Shown here: one piece after another, positions 9,744-19,502 of the stretch
Layout: each line of letters opens with the position of its first letter
Position numbering within the stretch: position 1 is the stretch's first letter
NCBI GenBank assembly: GCA_026184775.1
Contig: JANCYW010000004.1
Span: 372,001-436,000 of the forward strand
Direction of reading: 5' to 3'
DNA: 64,000 nt
Source of the DNA: Cyanidium caldarium
Lineage: Eukaryota; Rhodophyta; Bangiophyceae; Cyanidiales; Cyanidiaceae
Translations under genes and position numbers: made by a program
The notes under the pieces: model-generated
What the model saw: only the letters and a program-made list of their open reading frames with translations
Database searches by the model: none
Told to the model about the DNA's origin: nothing

Positions 9744-10571
9744 TCATAAAGTGCGCTCGATGGATCCAGAACGATACTCCAGCAACTTGCGATCCTTGGC
9801 CGCACGCCGCTTTCGCGACCGCTGGATGGTGCGTTGCAGCTTGCCCTCCTGGCGCAGTCGGTCGTACTTTTCCCGCAGCAACTGCTCCTTGACCTGTCGC
9901 CGCTTCAGGAAGAACGGCCGTTGCTTCTGGCCGCTTTGCAGTTTCTCCCGTTCGGCGCGTTGGTGCTCAGCCACGATCTGTCGTGACCGATCCATCTCCT
10001 CCGCGCGCCGGAGCGCCTGCTCCCGACGGGCGATCTCCGAAGCTATCGACGCGCGCTCTGCGGCGAGGGTGGCTTGTGCGGTCGCCGGCGCCCGCCGTAT
10101 CGCCCGTTCCACCTCCGAGAGGCGCGTCCGCGATCGCTCCAGGGCCTCTCGTTGCAACTCGCGCACAAAGCCGTACCGCTTGCGAAAGGTGGCCTCTTCA
10201 AAGCGTCCACTCACCGTCTCGAACCGCGGGTCGATCGGTTTCTGACCCGCCCGCGACACCACCTCCGGAGCCGTCGTCGGTCGTCGTCCGTCCGACACCG
10301 GCAGCACTTGCGGGCAGTTTTTGTTGGGTCGTTTCAGGGCTGTTGGGGCATCTTTTGCCGTGGCGGCCGTTCGGCGCAACTGCCGTCGTCGCTCCTCCCG
10401 CATTCGCCGCACCCGTTCTGCCAGGGTGGCGCCCTCTGCGCCTCCCCGCTCGGAAGTTTGTGTGTTTTCAGGCGCCTTTCGGAACGACGCACCAGCGACG
10501 CTCTCGTCGGCTACCTCTCGTTGATCTTCTACCTCGTTGTGCCGGTGACAGTGTCGTTTCCCGCGGGCCAT
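9744..10571 (-). CDS. RRP36: rRNA biogenesis protein RRP36 homologue
   Basis: The 275-residue, highly basic, largely helical protein matches RRP36, a nucleolar factor needed for early pre-rRNA cleavage toward 18S rRNA within the 90S/SSU processome. Visible signatures are DPRFETVSGRF followed by a YGFVRELQREAL helix, a long charged coiled-coil, and the C-terminal PFFLKRRQVKEQLLREKYDR, GKLQRTIQRSRKRRAAKDRK run. The ATG at 10571 (MARGKRHCH) is preferred over further upstream Mets because upstream sequence loses family character. The stop is 9 bp from the convergent GT77-like stop. The extreme charge of the C-terminus fits RNA binding. Confidence 0.85.
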   Translation of the reverse strand: MARGKRHCHRHNEVEDQREVADESVAGASFRKAPENTQTSERGGAEGATLAERVRRMREERRRQLRRTAATAKDAPTALKRPNKNCPQVLPVSDGRRPTTAPEVVSRAGQKPIDPRFETVSGRFEEATFRKRYGFVRELQREALERSRTRLSEVERAIRRAPATAQATLAAERASIASEIARREQALRRAEEMDRSRQIVAEHQRAEREKLQSGQKQRPFFLKRRQVKEQLLREKYDRLRQEGKLQRTIQRSRKRRAAKDRKLLEYRSGSIERTL

Positions 10572-10774
10572 TTTCTCGGACCGGTCGTTGAACGTGGAGG
10601 GGCCACAAAGGGCAACGTCCTCGATCGGAACGCCGAACGTTTCGTCGTGAACGGGAACAGCGCACGCGACACGCGACACGCTCTGAGGGTGCGAAAGGGT
10701 CGACGAATAGACACCACCTCGTTTTAGACGACGCACAGCATCGCGCCACTCCCCTGCTTCTCACTCTCCCCTCC

Positions 10775-12364
10775 TCATTCGCGTTTCACGTGCAAGGTGA
10801 GCGATGGGCGACGCTCAGACGCGGGCGGACGCAGGTGCATAAAGCTCTTGCCCCACAGCAGTGCGTACGCCAACAACCAGAACGCTGCCATGACCGCGAA
10901 CACCGCTGCGTAATACGGGTACGCTTTCACCAGAAAACGCTGGTATTCATTGTGCCAGAATGGCTGCATGGGCACCACGCGCGCGTACAGCAGCGGGGTG
11001 TAGCCGTCGCGAAAGTGCTCGACGCGAAACTTGAACAGACCGTGCTTCATGGGGGTGGCGAACTCGGCGACGTACGTGCCGCGGTCGTCCACGCGTCGCA
11101 TGTCGTGACGAACGTATGGATCCAGCATCACCCATTCGAGCTGCAAGTCCGGCGCCTCGTTCCACGGCTGCCAGTGCTGCGCATCCTTGGCGCCGTCCCA
11201 TTCCTCGATGCGCATCTCCAACCGCACCGTGTCGCCAACGCGGTAGCGGTCGGCATGCTGTCGGCCACCGTCAGGCAGCACCCGGTAATGCTCGGCTGCC
11301 GCGATGCGCAGCAAGCCGCGCTCGCCCAGCGTCCAGGTTAGCAGCGGCAGGAAAAAATCCGCATTGCCGTATTCGCCGCTACTGAGGTACTCGTCGCGCA
11401 GCGCATCCACCGAGGCGACAAAGGTCACCCGCGCCCCGAACCGGGCATGCAGCGCGCTCACCAACAGCGCCTCCCGACCGGCCACGAATGGCGCAGCATC
11501 TTCATCGCTGGTGATCACCTCGTGCGGCTCGTACGAGTGCGCCGTGGCCGGAGCGCACAACACCGGCCGCACCAGTTCCTTGCCCGCTTTGGCGGCCGCG
11601 CCGATCGCCCGCGAAAACACCACCGGCCGTTCAGGCATGCCGCGAGGGAGGATGCGCGATGCGGTCATGCGACCGGCGATGCCGCACGCCTCGGGGCGGA
11701 CCGCGAACGTCTCACCCCAGGCGTTCGTTCTCCCAGAATGCAGCGGTCGCACCGCATGCACATAATCCAACAGCACGGTGCCCGCCTCGTCCACCTCCAA
11801 ACCGGTCGCCTCCGCCACCCCTTCCATAAGCGGTCCGAGCGGAGCGGCCGCCGCCAACACCACCGAGCGGTTGGCGTCCACAAAATCCACTACATCTTGC
11901 ACCCGCAGCGAATCGCCGAACGTGTGCATGCCCGGCTCCATCAGCAGGAGCGCATCGTAGAGGTATTCGGTGCCGACGGCGTTGCGCAGTCGCACCGAGC
12001 GATCCGACGGCGAACGCACCTCCAGCTGGTAGGCAGCCTCCTGCAGCAGTTGGAACAGGCGCGAGTACGGCTGCGCGTCGTCCACGATGACCAGCACCCG
12101 CCGACCCACTGGCGGTGTGCCACGAGTGGAGATGTGTCGCGAAAACGACCATCCGTCTCGTATAGGAGAGCCGTCACATCGCGAGGCGCCCGATCGCCCC
12201 TCCGCGGCTGCAGCGACGGGTGCAGAAGACAAGACGGCGCCGAGCAGTGCGAAGAGGAACAGGGCGGTGCAAAGGGCACGACACCAGACCGTTCTGGCCG
12301 AGAGCGGAGGCGGTGGTGAGATGTGCCGATGTGAGCGATGTGGCGAGCGCGACAAGTGGTCCAT
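10775..12364 (-). CDS. OST48: Oligosaccharyltransferase 48 kDa subunit (OST48/WBP1)
   Basis: The 529-residue type I ER membrane protein is the OST48/WBP1 subunit of oligosaccharyltransferase, which transfers the lipid-linked glycan to Asn in nascent proteins. After a hydrophobic signal sequence (about 28-50) come RVLVIVDDAQPYSRLFQLLQ, YDALLLMEPG, a GKELVRPVLCAPATAHSY region, FVASVDALRDEYL, the membrane-proximal YRVGDTVRLEM and HGLFKFRVEHFRDGYTPL, then a single membrane segment (YYAAVFAVMAAFWLLAYAL) and a short basic tail. Length is slightly above the yeast and animal proteins. The ATG at 12364 is chosen because it places the signal sequence near the N-terminus. ALG3, from the same pathway, lies 10 kb away. 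Confidence 0.92.
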   Translation of the reverse strand: MDHLSRSPHRSHRHISPPPPLSARTVWCRALCTALFLFALLGAVLSSAPVAAAAEGRSGASRCDGSPIRDGWSFSRHISTRGTPPVGRRVLVIVDDAQPYSRLFQLLQEAAYQLEVRSPSDRSVRLRNAVGTEYLYDALLLMEPGMHTFGDSLRVQDVVDFVDANRSVVLAAAAPLGPLMEGVAEATGLEVDEAGTVLLDYVHAVRPLHSGRTNAWGETFAVRPEACGIAGRMTASRILPRGMPERPVVFSRAIGAAAKAGKELVRPVLCAPATAHSYEPHEVITSDEDAAPFVAGREALLVSALHARFGARVTFVASVDALRDEYLSSGEYGNADFFLPLLTWTLGERGLLRIAAAEHYRVLPDGGRQHADRYRVGDTVRLEMRIEEWDGAKDAQHWQPWNEAPDLQLEWVMLDPYVRHDMRRVDDRGTYVAEFATPMKHGLFKFRVEHFRDGYTPLLYARVVPMQPFWHNEYQRFLVKAYPYYAAVFAVMAAFWLLAYALLWGKSFMHLRPPASERRPSLTLHVKRE

Positions 12365-12733
12365 CCCGGCGACACTCGGGAGGACGGGCGACGACCCGGG
12401 GGCCCCTACAAGTCCAGCGAAGCGCAGCGGATCAACGCGCGAGTGCGCAGCGCCCGTGGCGGGAATGTTGAAAGCGAGGGAAATCAGACAAATTTGTGCA
12501 TTGTCGAGCAAGGCAGGTCCTCTCTCGCTCACAACATTCATACGGAGTCACCGGGGCAGCAGACGTCCAGCCAATACGCGCAAGTGGCAGCCGCAGACGC
12601 GCGCCTCAGCTCGCCCCGGCCGCAACGCGCGCGCCGCCCACGCCCTCCCGCTCAACGCGATACGAGTTCCAGGGGCAGTCACTGACTTCACACATTCTCC
12701 ACACCGCGCCGCCTTCCATCTCACGCTTCCGTC
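12365..12733. promoter_or_regulatory. Spacer upstream of OST48
   Basis: This 369 bp spacer between the OST48 start and the prefoldin stop contains no convincing gene. The OST48 frame stays open upstream to 12541, but that part has no family similarity. It should hold the OST48 promoter and leader. Confidence 0.3.
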
Positions 12734-13285
12734 TCAACGGTCTCGCGCGGCGCCTGACCCTTGCAACTTGGCCGCCAGCACCTGCTTCACCACCTCCCAC
12801 TGTTTGCGCTTCTCTTCCAGGGCCGCACTGGCTTGTCGCGCGTGCTCATTCACCACCTTCAGTTTGCCGTCAAAGTAGGCGCGCGCCTCGGCCGGCGTCT
12901 TTTGCACCGAATACCCGGTGCCGATATCCACCAGGCACGTCTCTGGCTCGCACACCTGTCCGCTCACAAACACCGAACCGGTCAGCGGTAGCAACACCTC
13001 ATCGCCATCGGCCAGCCGCGGCACACTGCCGTCCGCTTCCTCACTACTGTCTTGGACGGCTCGCACTTGCCGTTCCCATTTCTCTACCGTCGCGCGACAC
13101 AGCGACCACCGCTGCGACGCCTGCGACAGCTGCTGCAACGCCTGGCTCAACCGCTCCACTTCGCGCGCCAGCGCCTCGGCCACCTGCTGCAACGACTGCG
13201 CCGGCAGCGCGGTGATGGGTATGGGTTGATTGCCTGCTGTTGAGGCAGTTGCAGCAGTAGCAACAGCAGCAGCAGTGTCGGTCAT
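12734..13285 (-). CDS. PFDN5: Prefoldin subunit 5 homologue
   Basis: The 183-residue product is an alpha-type prefoldin subunit. Two long helices that form the coiled-coil tentacle flank a beta-hairpin segment: LPAQSLQQVAEALAREVERL, the central LPLTGSVFVSGQV and CLVDIGTGYSVQKTPAEAR, and the C-terminal YFDGKLKVVNEHARQ helix. The IGTGY-V-K turn is characteristic of subunit 5. Prefoldin is a hexameric cytosolic co-chaperone that passes actin and tubulin to CCT. The ATG at 13285 follows a stretch with no similarity and gives a slightly longer than usual Ala/Thr N-terminus encoded by GCA-type repeats. It is divergent to the dihydrouridine synthase gene. Confidence 0.85.
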   Translation of the reverse strand: MTDTAAAVATAATASTAGNQPIPITALPAQSLQQVAEALAREVERLSQALQQLSQASQRWSLCRATVEKWERQVRAVQDSSEEADGSVPRLADGDEVLLPLTGSVFVSGQVCEPETCLVDIGTGYSVQKTPAEARAYFDGKLKVVNEHARQASAALEEKRKQWEVVKQVLAAKLQGSGAARDR

Positions 13286-13399
13286 GAACGCAACGGACGT
13301 CTTGCCGGGACGCTGTCGACGCAAGCCGTGCTCCGCGGCGCGCGCGAGCGGGTTTCCATCGGTGGGCTCCTCTCCGCGACTGCATACGGCCTCGGGTTC

Positions 13400-14869
13400 A
13401 TGCGGGCACTGCGAGCGCCGAGGGCAGGCACTGGATTTGTGGCAGCGCACATTCATTGGTCTACGGAAGGAAAGTGGTCGCGTTCCCTCACGCGGTGGGC
13501 CAGCGGCCGTTCAGGCTGTGTGCGGTTCTTCCAGGGACGCGCCCGCCGACAACGGCGGCCGGCGTCGCGACCCTTCCACGTCGCCGCGCAACACTGTGAC
13601 CTTCGCTCCACCCATTCAGAAACGAGTGACGACAGCATGCCGTCACGCTCGATGGATGCGTTCGCGGTGGCGCCTATGATGGACGTGACGGATCACCACT
13701 TTCGCACTATGGCGCGCATCCTCTCCGGCCGCGCACTGTTGTACACGGAAATGGTGGTCGACGCCACGCTCAAATACAATCCACACGGGGCAGAGCGGTG
13801 GCTGGCGTTTGACGCCACCCAGTCGCCGCTGGTGCTGCAACTGGGAGGCAGCGATCCGGACACCATGGCCGCCGCTGCGGCCATCGCCGCGCAGTATCCG
13901 TACAGCGCCATCAACATCAACTGCGGCTGCCCGTCCGACAAGGTGGCCGGCAGTGGCTGTTTCGGCGCGGCACTCATGCGGGATGCGTCGCGGGTGGCCG
14001 CGCTGTGCAATGCCATCCGCGGCCACTCGCCGCCGCAGGTGCCGGTCACCGTCAAGTGCCGCTTGGGCGTGAACGATAGCGACTCGTACGAGTTTGTGCA
14101 TCAGTTTGTGGACACGGTGTCGCGGCAGTCGGAGGTGCGCCACTTTATCATTCACGCGCGCAAGGCGGTGTTGGGCGGGCTGAGCCCTGCCCAAAACCGC
14201 ATCGTGCCGCCGCTGATGTACGAGCGGGTGTTGGCCCTGCGCGACGACTTTCCGCACCTGCAGTTCAGCCTCAACGGCGGACTGCAAGAGCTGAACGACG
14301 TGCTGCACTATCTGGATGCGGAGCGATTGCACGGAGTAATGCTGGGCCGTGCGGTGATGTATCGGCCGTGGGATTTGCTGGCCGGTGTGGACGAGGTGGT
14401 GTACGGCGATCGGTCGCGCGTCCAGCTCATCCGCCGCCAAGCACTGGAGCAGTACGGCGCTTACATGGACCGGCTGTTGCAGCCGTCGTCGGTTACGATT
14501 CGAGGCGATGCCGTGGCCACGGCACCAAACACCACCGTCCCGCCGAGTCTCCACCTGCTCACTCGGCCGCTGCACGGACTCTTCTGGGGCGTGCCGCGAG
14601 TCAAGACGTGGCATCGATACCTCGACGCGGCCGTCCAACAGTGCAAATCGTCGGCGTCGTCGCCTTCCGCTCCGACCGGTGACTTTGAATGGCGGCGCGA
14701 GCTGGTTCGCATCGCCGAACAGGTGTTTGAACCGGTGCACTTGGACACTACCTGGTGCCAACAGCAGGCGCAGCGACGAGAAGTCGAGGCGCAGCGCCAG
14801 TCCCTGAAAGCACAACCGCCGGTCGCCGGAGCATCGGTGTCGCCTGCCGCTGCCGCATTCCAGGCCTAG
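13400..14869 (+). CDS. tRNA-dihydrouridine synthase, DusA type
   Basis: A flavoenzyme that reduces uridine to dihydrouridine in the tRNA D-loop. The core begins near MPSRSMDAFAVAPMMDVTDH and shows FMN-barrel and catalytic blocks: LLYTEMVV, PLVLQLGG, the ININCGCPSDKVAGSGCFGA motif with the catalytic Cys, PVTVKCRLGV, FIIHARKAVLGGLSPAQN (specific to DusA), FSLNGGLQ and HGVMLGRAVMYRPW. The type is bacterial/organellar rather than cytosolic Dus1-4. Two starts are possible: 13637 gives the bare enzyme of 410 residues, and 13400 adds 79 Arg/Ser-rich residues that look like an organelle presequence. The longer form is listed because this enzyme type usually serves organelles in algae and plants; this is inference. 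Confidence 0.85.
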   Translation: MRALRAPRAGTGFVAAHIHWSTEGKWSRSLTRWASGRSGCVRFFQGRARRQRRPASRPFHVAAQHCDLRSTHSETSDDSMPSRSMDAFAVAPMMDVTDHHFRTMARILSGRALLYTEMVVDATLKYNPHGAERWLAFDATQSPLVLQLGGSDPDTMAAAAAIAAQYPYSAININCGCPSDKVAGSGCFGAALMRDASRVAALCNAIRGHSPPQVPVTVKCRLGVNDSDSYEFVHQFVDTVSRQSEVRHFIIHARKAVLGGLSPAQNRIVPPLMYERVLALRDDFPHLQFSLNGGLQELNDVLHYLDAERLHGVMLGRAVMYRPWDLLAGVDEVVYGDRSRVQLIRRQALEQYGAYMDRLLQPSSVTIRGDAVATAPNTTVPPSLHLLTRPLHGLFWGVPRVKTWHRYLDAAVQQCKSSASSPSAPTGDFEWRRELVRIAEQVFEPVHLDTTWCQQQAQRREVEAQRQSLKAQPPVAGASVSPAAAAFQA

Positions 14870-15244
14870 AGCAACTTGCGGGACGTGTGCATAACGATTC
14901 GGTGTAAATGCAGAAAGGAGGTGTACTTTCACCGCACTCCGTAACTGGCAACTTGTCTGGTAACCCTCCTGTTCGTCTCTGCGCGTCCTCTCGAGTGTGC
15001 CTCCTCCGGCACGCGCCACCGTTTGGCCGTCGAGAGGTCGTTTCCGGGGGGTGCTCTGGTGCACGACACGGGTGCAACCCATCGCGAGGGTGCTGCACCA
15101 GGCCACCGAGGCTGGGCACGCTCTGAAGAGAGAGTGTCCAGGGCGTCTATCTTTTCAGGAGGTGTGTGTCGCGGTGGTTCATGTGCGGCTGAACCGAGAA
15201 GACAACCGTTCTCCGCTTCGGGCGTGGGTGCCCCGGCAGCAGCC
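14870..15244. promoter_or_regulatory. Spacer upstream of the 977-residue protein gene
   Basis: This 375 bp spacer lies between two rightward genes. No tRNA or credible gene is seen. The downstream frame stays open back to 15023 but loses any pattern before the ATG at 15245. Presumably it holds a 3' end and a promoter. Confidence 0.3.
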
Positions 15245-18178
15245 ATGACGGTGCGCTTGTTGTTGGTGCAGCGCAAGGTGGACGGGCATCCGGTGGCGCA
15301 CTGCGTGCATCCGGACGTTTCGGAACATGACGCGCGGCACTTGGTGTGGCGTGTGGCCAATTATATGGACCCGCGGAACGTACACGCCTGCAACGGACTG
15401 CGACTGGACGATGAGGAGGGCGGAGGCGGTGCGGGCGAGGCGGACGACTGGCGGCGACGCGACGCCGAGGCGTTCCAGCGCGGCGCCGCGGTCGACGTGA
15501 CTGCTGGCGGTGGTGCGGTGACGCCGTGGTCCAGCGGCGGATATCATCACCTGGGCGCGCGGCGCTTGGCGGGCGCGTGGGCGTGTTATTGGCAAGCACC
15601 GCCGCATCTTTTCGTGTTGGAGAATCTGGGTCTGGTGGTGACCATCGGCGGAAAGACAAGCTCGGGTACCTCGGGGCTGCGGGCGGCGGTGCTGTGGACG
15701 GCAGACGACGGCGACGACGAGGCGGCGGCGTCGTCACAGGCGCAAGCGATGCTGTCGCGCGTGGCCGAGGCCGCACGGCGTTACGACAAGAGCCTCGGCG
15801 GCATCGCGTTGGAGCTGGAGGAGGACGAGTCGGCGCCGGCAGAGGGTGAATTGTCGTTGGAGCAAATCGTGCAACGGTGTCGCCTCAATATGCACCTGTT
15901 TCACTTGCTGTTCGGCACCGATCCGTTCCAACTGGAGAGGCAACTGCAGGATGCGCCATTGTCGCGGGCGTATGATCGATCGGCGATGGCCGCCTGGCGC
16001 GAGCGCTGGCAGGAACATCAGCAGCGGCGGGAGCAGATCTTCAACGGCAGCGTGGTGTTCCGGGACGACCCTATGGTGCCGCCGGTGACTCGCCGCGAGC
16101 CGCGCCTGCTCAACACACCCTCGGCACCGGAGAAGGAGGGAGGGAAAGCTACGGAGGGTGGCGACAAGAAGAGAAAGAAGACGCGCAAGAGCGCCAAGGG
16201 TGAGCGTGGCGAGAGGAGAAAGAAGAAGACGAAGAAAAAGGCCAAGGCCACCGCGGAGGAATCGGCGGACGTTGCGCTGGCCGCCGAGAAGCGCGCCGAT
16301 CCATCGTCGCAACTGCCCATCATTCCCGTTCCCTACATGAACTCGGAGTTTATGCGCAAGGCGTGGCACGCGTTGCGCACCACCATGTTCGGCGAGACCG
16401 ACTCGGGTGTTGCCGCCGCCGCCGCCGCCGACTGGGATGACGCCTTCGTGCCGTTGGAGCCGCTGGATGCCGTGGGCGAAAGCGATCAAGAGTCGCTGGA
16501 TCTGGAGCTGCAAGATCTGCCCGAGGCGCGCTCCGAGGGCAGCGAGTCGGAGGCGCGACACGTCAACTTATGGCTCATCGATGACGCCTATCTGAACGAG
16601 CGACCGGAGCTGGCGGCGGAGTTGTTTGAGCGCGCGCCATACTTTGACGCCCAGCGCCTGTTGGGCCGCATCTACGATGCAGCGTTTTGCGAGCGCGCTA
16701 CCTCCTATTTCAAAGCGGTGTTCTATCTGTTGGAGCATGGTCACTTTAAGGAGGCGTACACGGTGCTGCAGCAGAACATTATGGATGGTATGGTGCGCAA
16801 GGTGCGGCGGACGTCGCAGATGCCGCGTACCAAAGCGCCCAAGCCGGCGTCGGAGGCGTCGGCGTCTCCGGGAGGCACGCCGGCTGCTGCTGCTGCTGCA
16901 GCGGATGCTGTCGCGGACGACAACGATGCGGAGTGCATCGCGGGAGAATGGTCCGACGCTGAGTTGGCAGGCGAGGAGGAAGGGACGGCAGCCAAACGGC
17001 CCGCGGGGGACGAGGCGACGTCGACGCAGCCGCAGCCGCAAGTGGAGGAAATGGATGAGGAGGGGGCGACGAGCGCGGCCCTGGTGGCGGGCAGCGCGCA
17101 CGAGTTGGCCAGACACGGCGGTCCTATGGTCGAGTTGCTGACCGAGGAGCGGCCGTCTTCACCGGAGACGGCGCTGGATGTGTACGTGGTGGATGCGCAT
17201 GCAGTGACGCGCGTGGAGACGCTAGAAGATGAGGAGAAGGGGGCGGCGGCGAACGTTCGCGGCGAGTCAGGAGTGGAGGCTGGGTATATTGTTCCGGTCG
17301 CCGCACAAGAAGTGGTAGCGACCGGAGACGAGCCGGGCGGCGCGCTGGTGCCCACCACCACCACCGATGAGGCATTGACGGAGAGTGCTCCCTCGGCGAT
17401 ACGCGAGCCGACGAGCGCCGACGACGCCAGTGACACCGCTGCGGAGGCATTGCATCAGCTGGCGATTCAAGAGGCGGGGGAACGCGGGCCGAATGCCGCA
17501 CTGGCATCGCGAGCCGCCGGACCGACCAGTGCTGACCGCAAGTCAACCGATGCGCCCGCCGAAGACGACCACAGAGCGCGTTCGGAGGAGGAGCTGGATG
17601 CGGCCGTGGCCGAACCGCCCGAGGAACACAAACGCCTCTACTTGCTCGCCTGCTGGTACAAGCTGGCGTTGCACCTGCTGGAACAGATTACCACCATCGA
17701 CCGGACTGCGGCCACCGGCAATCGCTCGCCAGAGGACGAGCGCGCCCTAGCGCACATGTGCACGCTGCTGGCGTACTTGCCGCTACTGCCACCACATCGC
17801 AGCGCCGCCGTGAATGTGAGCATCGAGAAGAACGTGCAGCTGGGCAATTACGGCTACGCCACCGGGTGGATCGACTGGGCGTATGACCGGTGTCCGGCGG
17901 CGGATGCCACCGGCGTTCGCGCACGCTACCACCAGCTGCTGGACGAATGTGAGGACCACGCCTGGCAGAACGAGTACGTCGTGCCCGAGGCGGACCGTCT
18001 GATGGAGTATTACGGGCGCGGTGCTCTGTCGCTGCGCGAGTATTTGCTGTTGGCGAGGGAAGAGGTGAGCGGGCTGTGGACGCAAGAGGCGCGCACACCG
18101 CCCGTCGAATCCGAGTCTGAAGAGGAGGAGGAGGAGGAGGAGGAGGAGTATAGCGACGACAGCGCATCCAGTACATAG
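15245..18178 (+). CDS. Large unrecognised protein with charged linkers and a helical C-terminal region (possible coat/TSET-like solenoid)
   Basis: The 977-residue protein was not recognised with confidence. The first ~330 residues look globular (LVWRVANYMDPRNVHACNGL, WACYWQAPPHLFVLENLGLV). A Lys/Glu-rich stretch follows, then a second ordered block (PYFDAQRLLGRIYDAAFCER, YFKAVFYLLEHGHFKEAYTV), a long acidic/Ala-rich linker, and a final helical block. That last block (ACWYKLALHLLEQI, LLAYLPLLPPHRSAAVNVSI, KNVQLGNYGYATGWIDWAYD) recalls the C-terminal solenoid of alpha-COP and of the TSET/TPLATE subunit TWD40-2. The recall is approximate, and no WD40 propeller is evident upstream. The ATG at 15245 is the first before ordered sequence. 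It ends in a poly-Glu run and a YSDDSAS-type tail. Confidence 0.6.
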   Translation: MTVRLLLVQRKVDGHPVAHCVHPDVSEHDARHLVWRVANYMDPRNVHACNGLRLDDEEGGGGAGEADDWRRRDAEAFQRGAAVDVTAGGGAVTPWSSGGYHHLGARRLAGAWACYWQAPPHLFVLENLGLVVTIGGKTSSGTSGLRAAVLWTADDGDDEAAASSQAQAMLSRVAEAARRYDKSLGGIALELEEDESAPAEGELSLEQIVQRCRLNMHLFHLLFGTDPFQLERQLQDAPLSRAYDRSAMAAWRERWQEHQQRREQIFNGSVVFRDDPMVPPVTRREPRLLNTPSAPEKEGGKATEGGDKKRKKTRKSAKGERGERRKKKTKKKAKATAEESADVALAAEKRADPSSQLPIIPVPYMNSEFMRKAWHALRTTMFGETDSGVAAAAAADWDDAFVPLEPLDAVGESDQESLDLELQDLPEARSEGSESEARHVNLWLIDDAYLNERPELAAELFERAPYFDAQRLLGRIYDAAFCERATSYFKAVFYLLEHGHFKEAYTVLQQNIMDGMVRKVRRTSQMPRTKAPKPASEASASPGGTPAAAAAAADAVADDNDAECIAGEWSDAELAGEEEGTAAKRPAGDEATSTQPQPQVEEMDEEGATSAALVAGSAHELARHGGPMVELLTEERPSSPETALDVYVVDAHAVTRVETLEDEEKGAAANVRGESGVEAGYIVPVAAQEVVATGDEPGGALVPTTTTDEALTESAPSAIREPTSADDASDTAAEALHQLAIQEAGERGPNAALASRAAGPTSADRKSTDAPAEDDHRARSEEELDAAVAEPPEEHKRLYLLACWYKLALHLLEQITTIDRTAATGNRSPEDERALAHMCTLLAYLPLLPPHRSAAVNVSIEKNVQLGNYGYATGWIDWAYDRCPAADATGVRARYHQLLDECEDHAWQNEYVVPEADRLMEYYGRGALSLREYLLLAREEVSGLWTQEARTPPVESESEEEEEEEEEEYSDDSASST

Positions 18179-18227
18179 TGCTGCCGACGCTTTCGCGTGC
18201 TGTAGCGACTAGGGTAAAACGCGGGTG

Positions 18228-19502
18228 TTATCCGCTGCTGGCGGTGGACTCGGTGAGGAAGCGCAACGTCTGTCGCAGCGCTTGCAACTCTTTGCGCAGT
18301 TCGGATCGGGTGGCCGACACGTAGGTGCCCGAACGGAGTCGCAGAAGCGCCGCTTCGTTGACTTGCGCGTGGAACGCCAGCATGTCGACCCGCGTCTGCA
18401 GTTCGATGACGCGCTGCGCCAGCACCGCGCACTTGTCGCAGGTGCCGCGATCGTGATCGGTGTGCCGAACCGTCGATGGTGCCGCGTCCTGGGGCGACCG
18501 AGCGAACGTCGCTGCCGCAGCGATGCGGAGCTGCGGTCGCGACAGATATTCACAGGTGGCACGCGTGGCCTCCATCTGGGTGACCAATAGCGCGCGGCGT
18601 TCGCTGAGCACCTCGCCGAGGCGGGCACGCCAGTGTTCCACCTCGGCACCTCGTCGGTGCACCTGCTCCTCCAGTTCGGCGCGCTGTTGCACCAGTCGAC
18701 CCAATTCCGCCCCCCACGTCGGGCACTGTGGACAGGGTGCGAGCACCAGGCGGGAAGCGGAGGCGGGGCTATTGGGGGCGGGAGGCGGCGTGGCCGGAGA
18801 GTCGGTGTCCGGTGCGCCGTCCTCTCCCACCTCGCTGGCATCTGCATGGGGTGTCGGTTCCGCTGCTGGCGGTGATTTCCCGACGACTTGCCGCTGCAAA
18901 TCCTCTGCATCTCGGTCATACCCGTCCTCCTCCGCCTCCCCCTCGAGCACTCGATGAACCACACTCCCATCCGCCTCCATACTTCCCTCCCACCAGGCGT
19001 CCGCGGCGGGCGATGCCATGGTGCCGCTCTCGTCGGCCTCGTCGCCATCGGCGCTCCAGTCCACAAAAGTCTCCCGGCCACTGAACGCCTCCTCGGCAGT
19101 TGTGTGCGCCTCGTCACTGGTCGATAACACCTCATCGGAAGCGTGCGACGCGTCCAGATCATCCTCTCGCCCTCCACGCTCCTCTTTCGCTTCATCAGGT
19201 GCCACCACCTCCTCTTTCTCTTTCTCCTCTTCTTTCGAGACGTTCGCCTCCTCCTCCTCCTCCTCCTCCTTTTCCTTCGGGACATTCGCCTCCACTTGTC
19301 TCACAAACGCCGCCAGCCAGGCGTCCCAGCGCACGCGCGCCTCCCCTTGGAGTCGCTCGCCAAACTCGGGCGCCCACAGCGGCATGCCGCCGCACTCAGT
19401 ACAAGCACCGCAGAACGCCGTCGCTGGCAGTGAGTGCTTGGCGGCCATGGCCGCTTTGTTCTTACTGACCATATTCCAATAAAGTCGCTCATATTCCTCC
19501 AT
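18228..19502 (-). CDS. Unrecognised coiled-coil protein with CxxC pairs
   Basis: The 424-residue product is not recognised. It starts MEEYERLYWNMVSKNKAAM and has a small Cys cluster (FCGACTECGGMP), a long Glu-rich low-complexity middle from GAG/GAA repeats, a second CPQCP pair, and then two predicted coiled-coil stretches separated by a third CDKC pair. The last coiled coil is rich in Leu, Gln and Arg (VIELQTRVDMLAFHAQ, ELRKELQALRQTLRF). The three CxxC pairs might bind zinc jointly, but spacing is irregular. It converges on the 977-residue protein gene with 49 bp between stops and is head-to-head with the 284-residue gene. The ATG at 19502 was chosen over 19541 for its position directly before the ordered N-terminus. 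Confidence 0.6.
   Translation of the reverse strand: MEEYERLYWNMVSKNKAAMAAKHSLPATAFCGACTECGGMPLWAPEFGERLQGEARVRWDAWLAAFVRQVEANVPKEKEEEEEEEANVSKEEEKEKEEVVAPDEAKEERGGREDDLDASHASDEVLSTSDEAHTTAEEAFSGRETFVDWSADGDEADESGTMASPAADAWWEGSMEADGSVVHRVLEGEAEEDGYDRDAEDLQRQVVGKSPPAAEPTPHADASEVGEDGAPDTDSPATPPPAPNSPASASRLVLAPCPQCPTWGAELGRLVQQRAELEEQVHRRGAEVEHWRARLGEVLSERRALLVTQMEATRATCEYLSRPQLRIAAAATFARSPQDAAPSTVRHTDHDRGTCDKCAVLAQRVIELQTRVDMLAFHAQVNEAALLRLRSGTYVSATRSELRKELQALRQTLRFLTESTASSG

Noticed and set aside
13643-15106. 487-codon minus-strand frame
   Set aside because: Antisense to the DusA gene, whose motifs are unambiguous; the translation has the His/Gln/Arg bias of a shadow frame.
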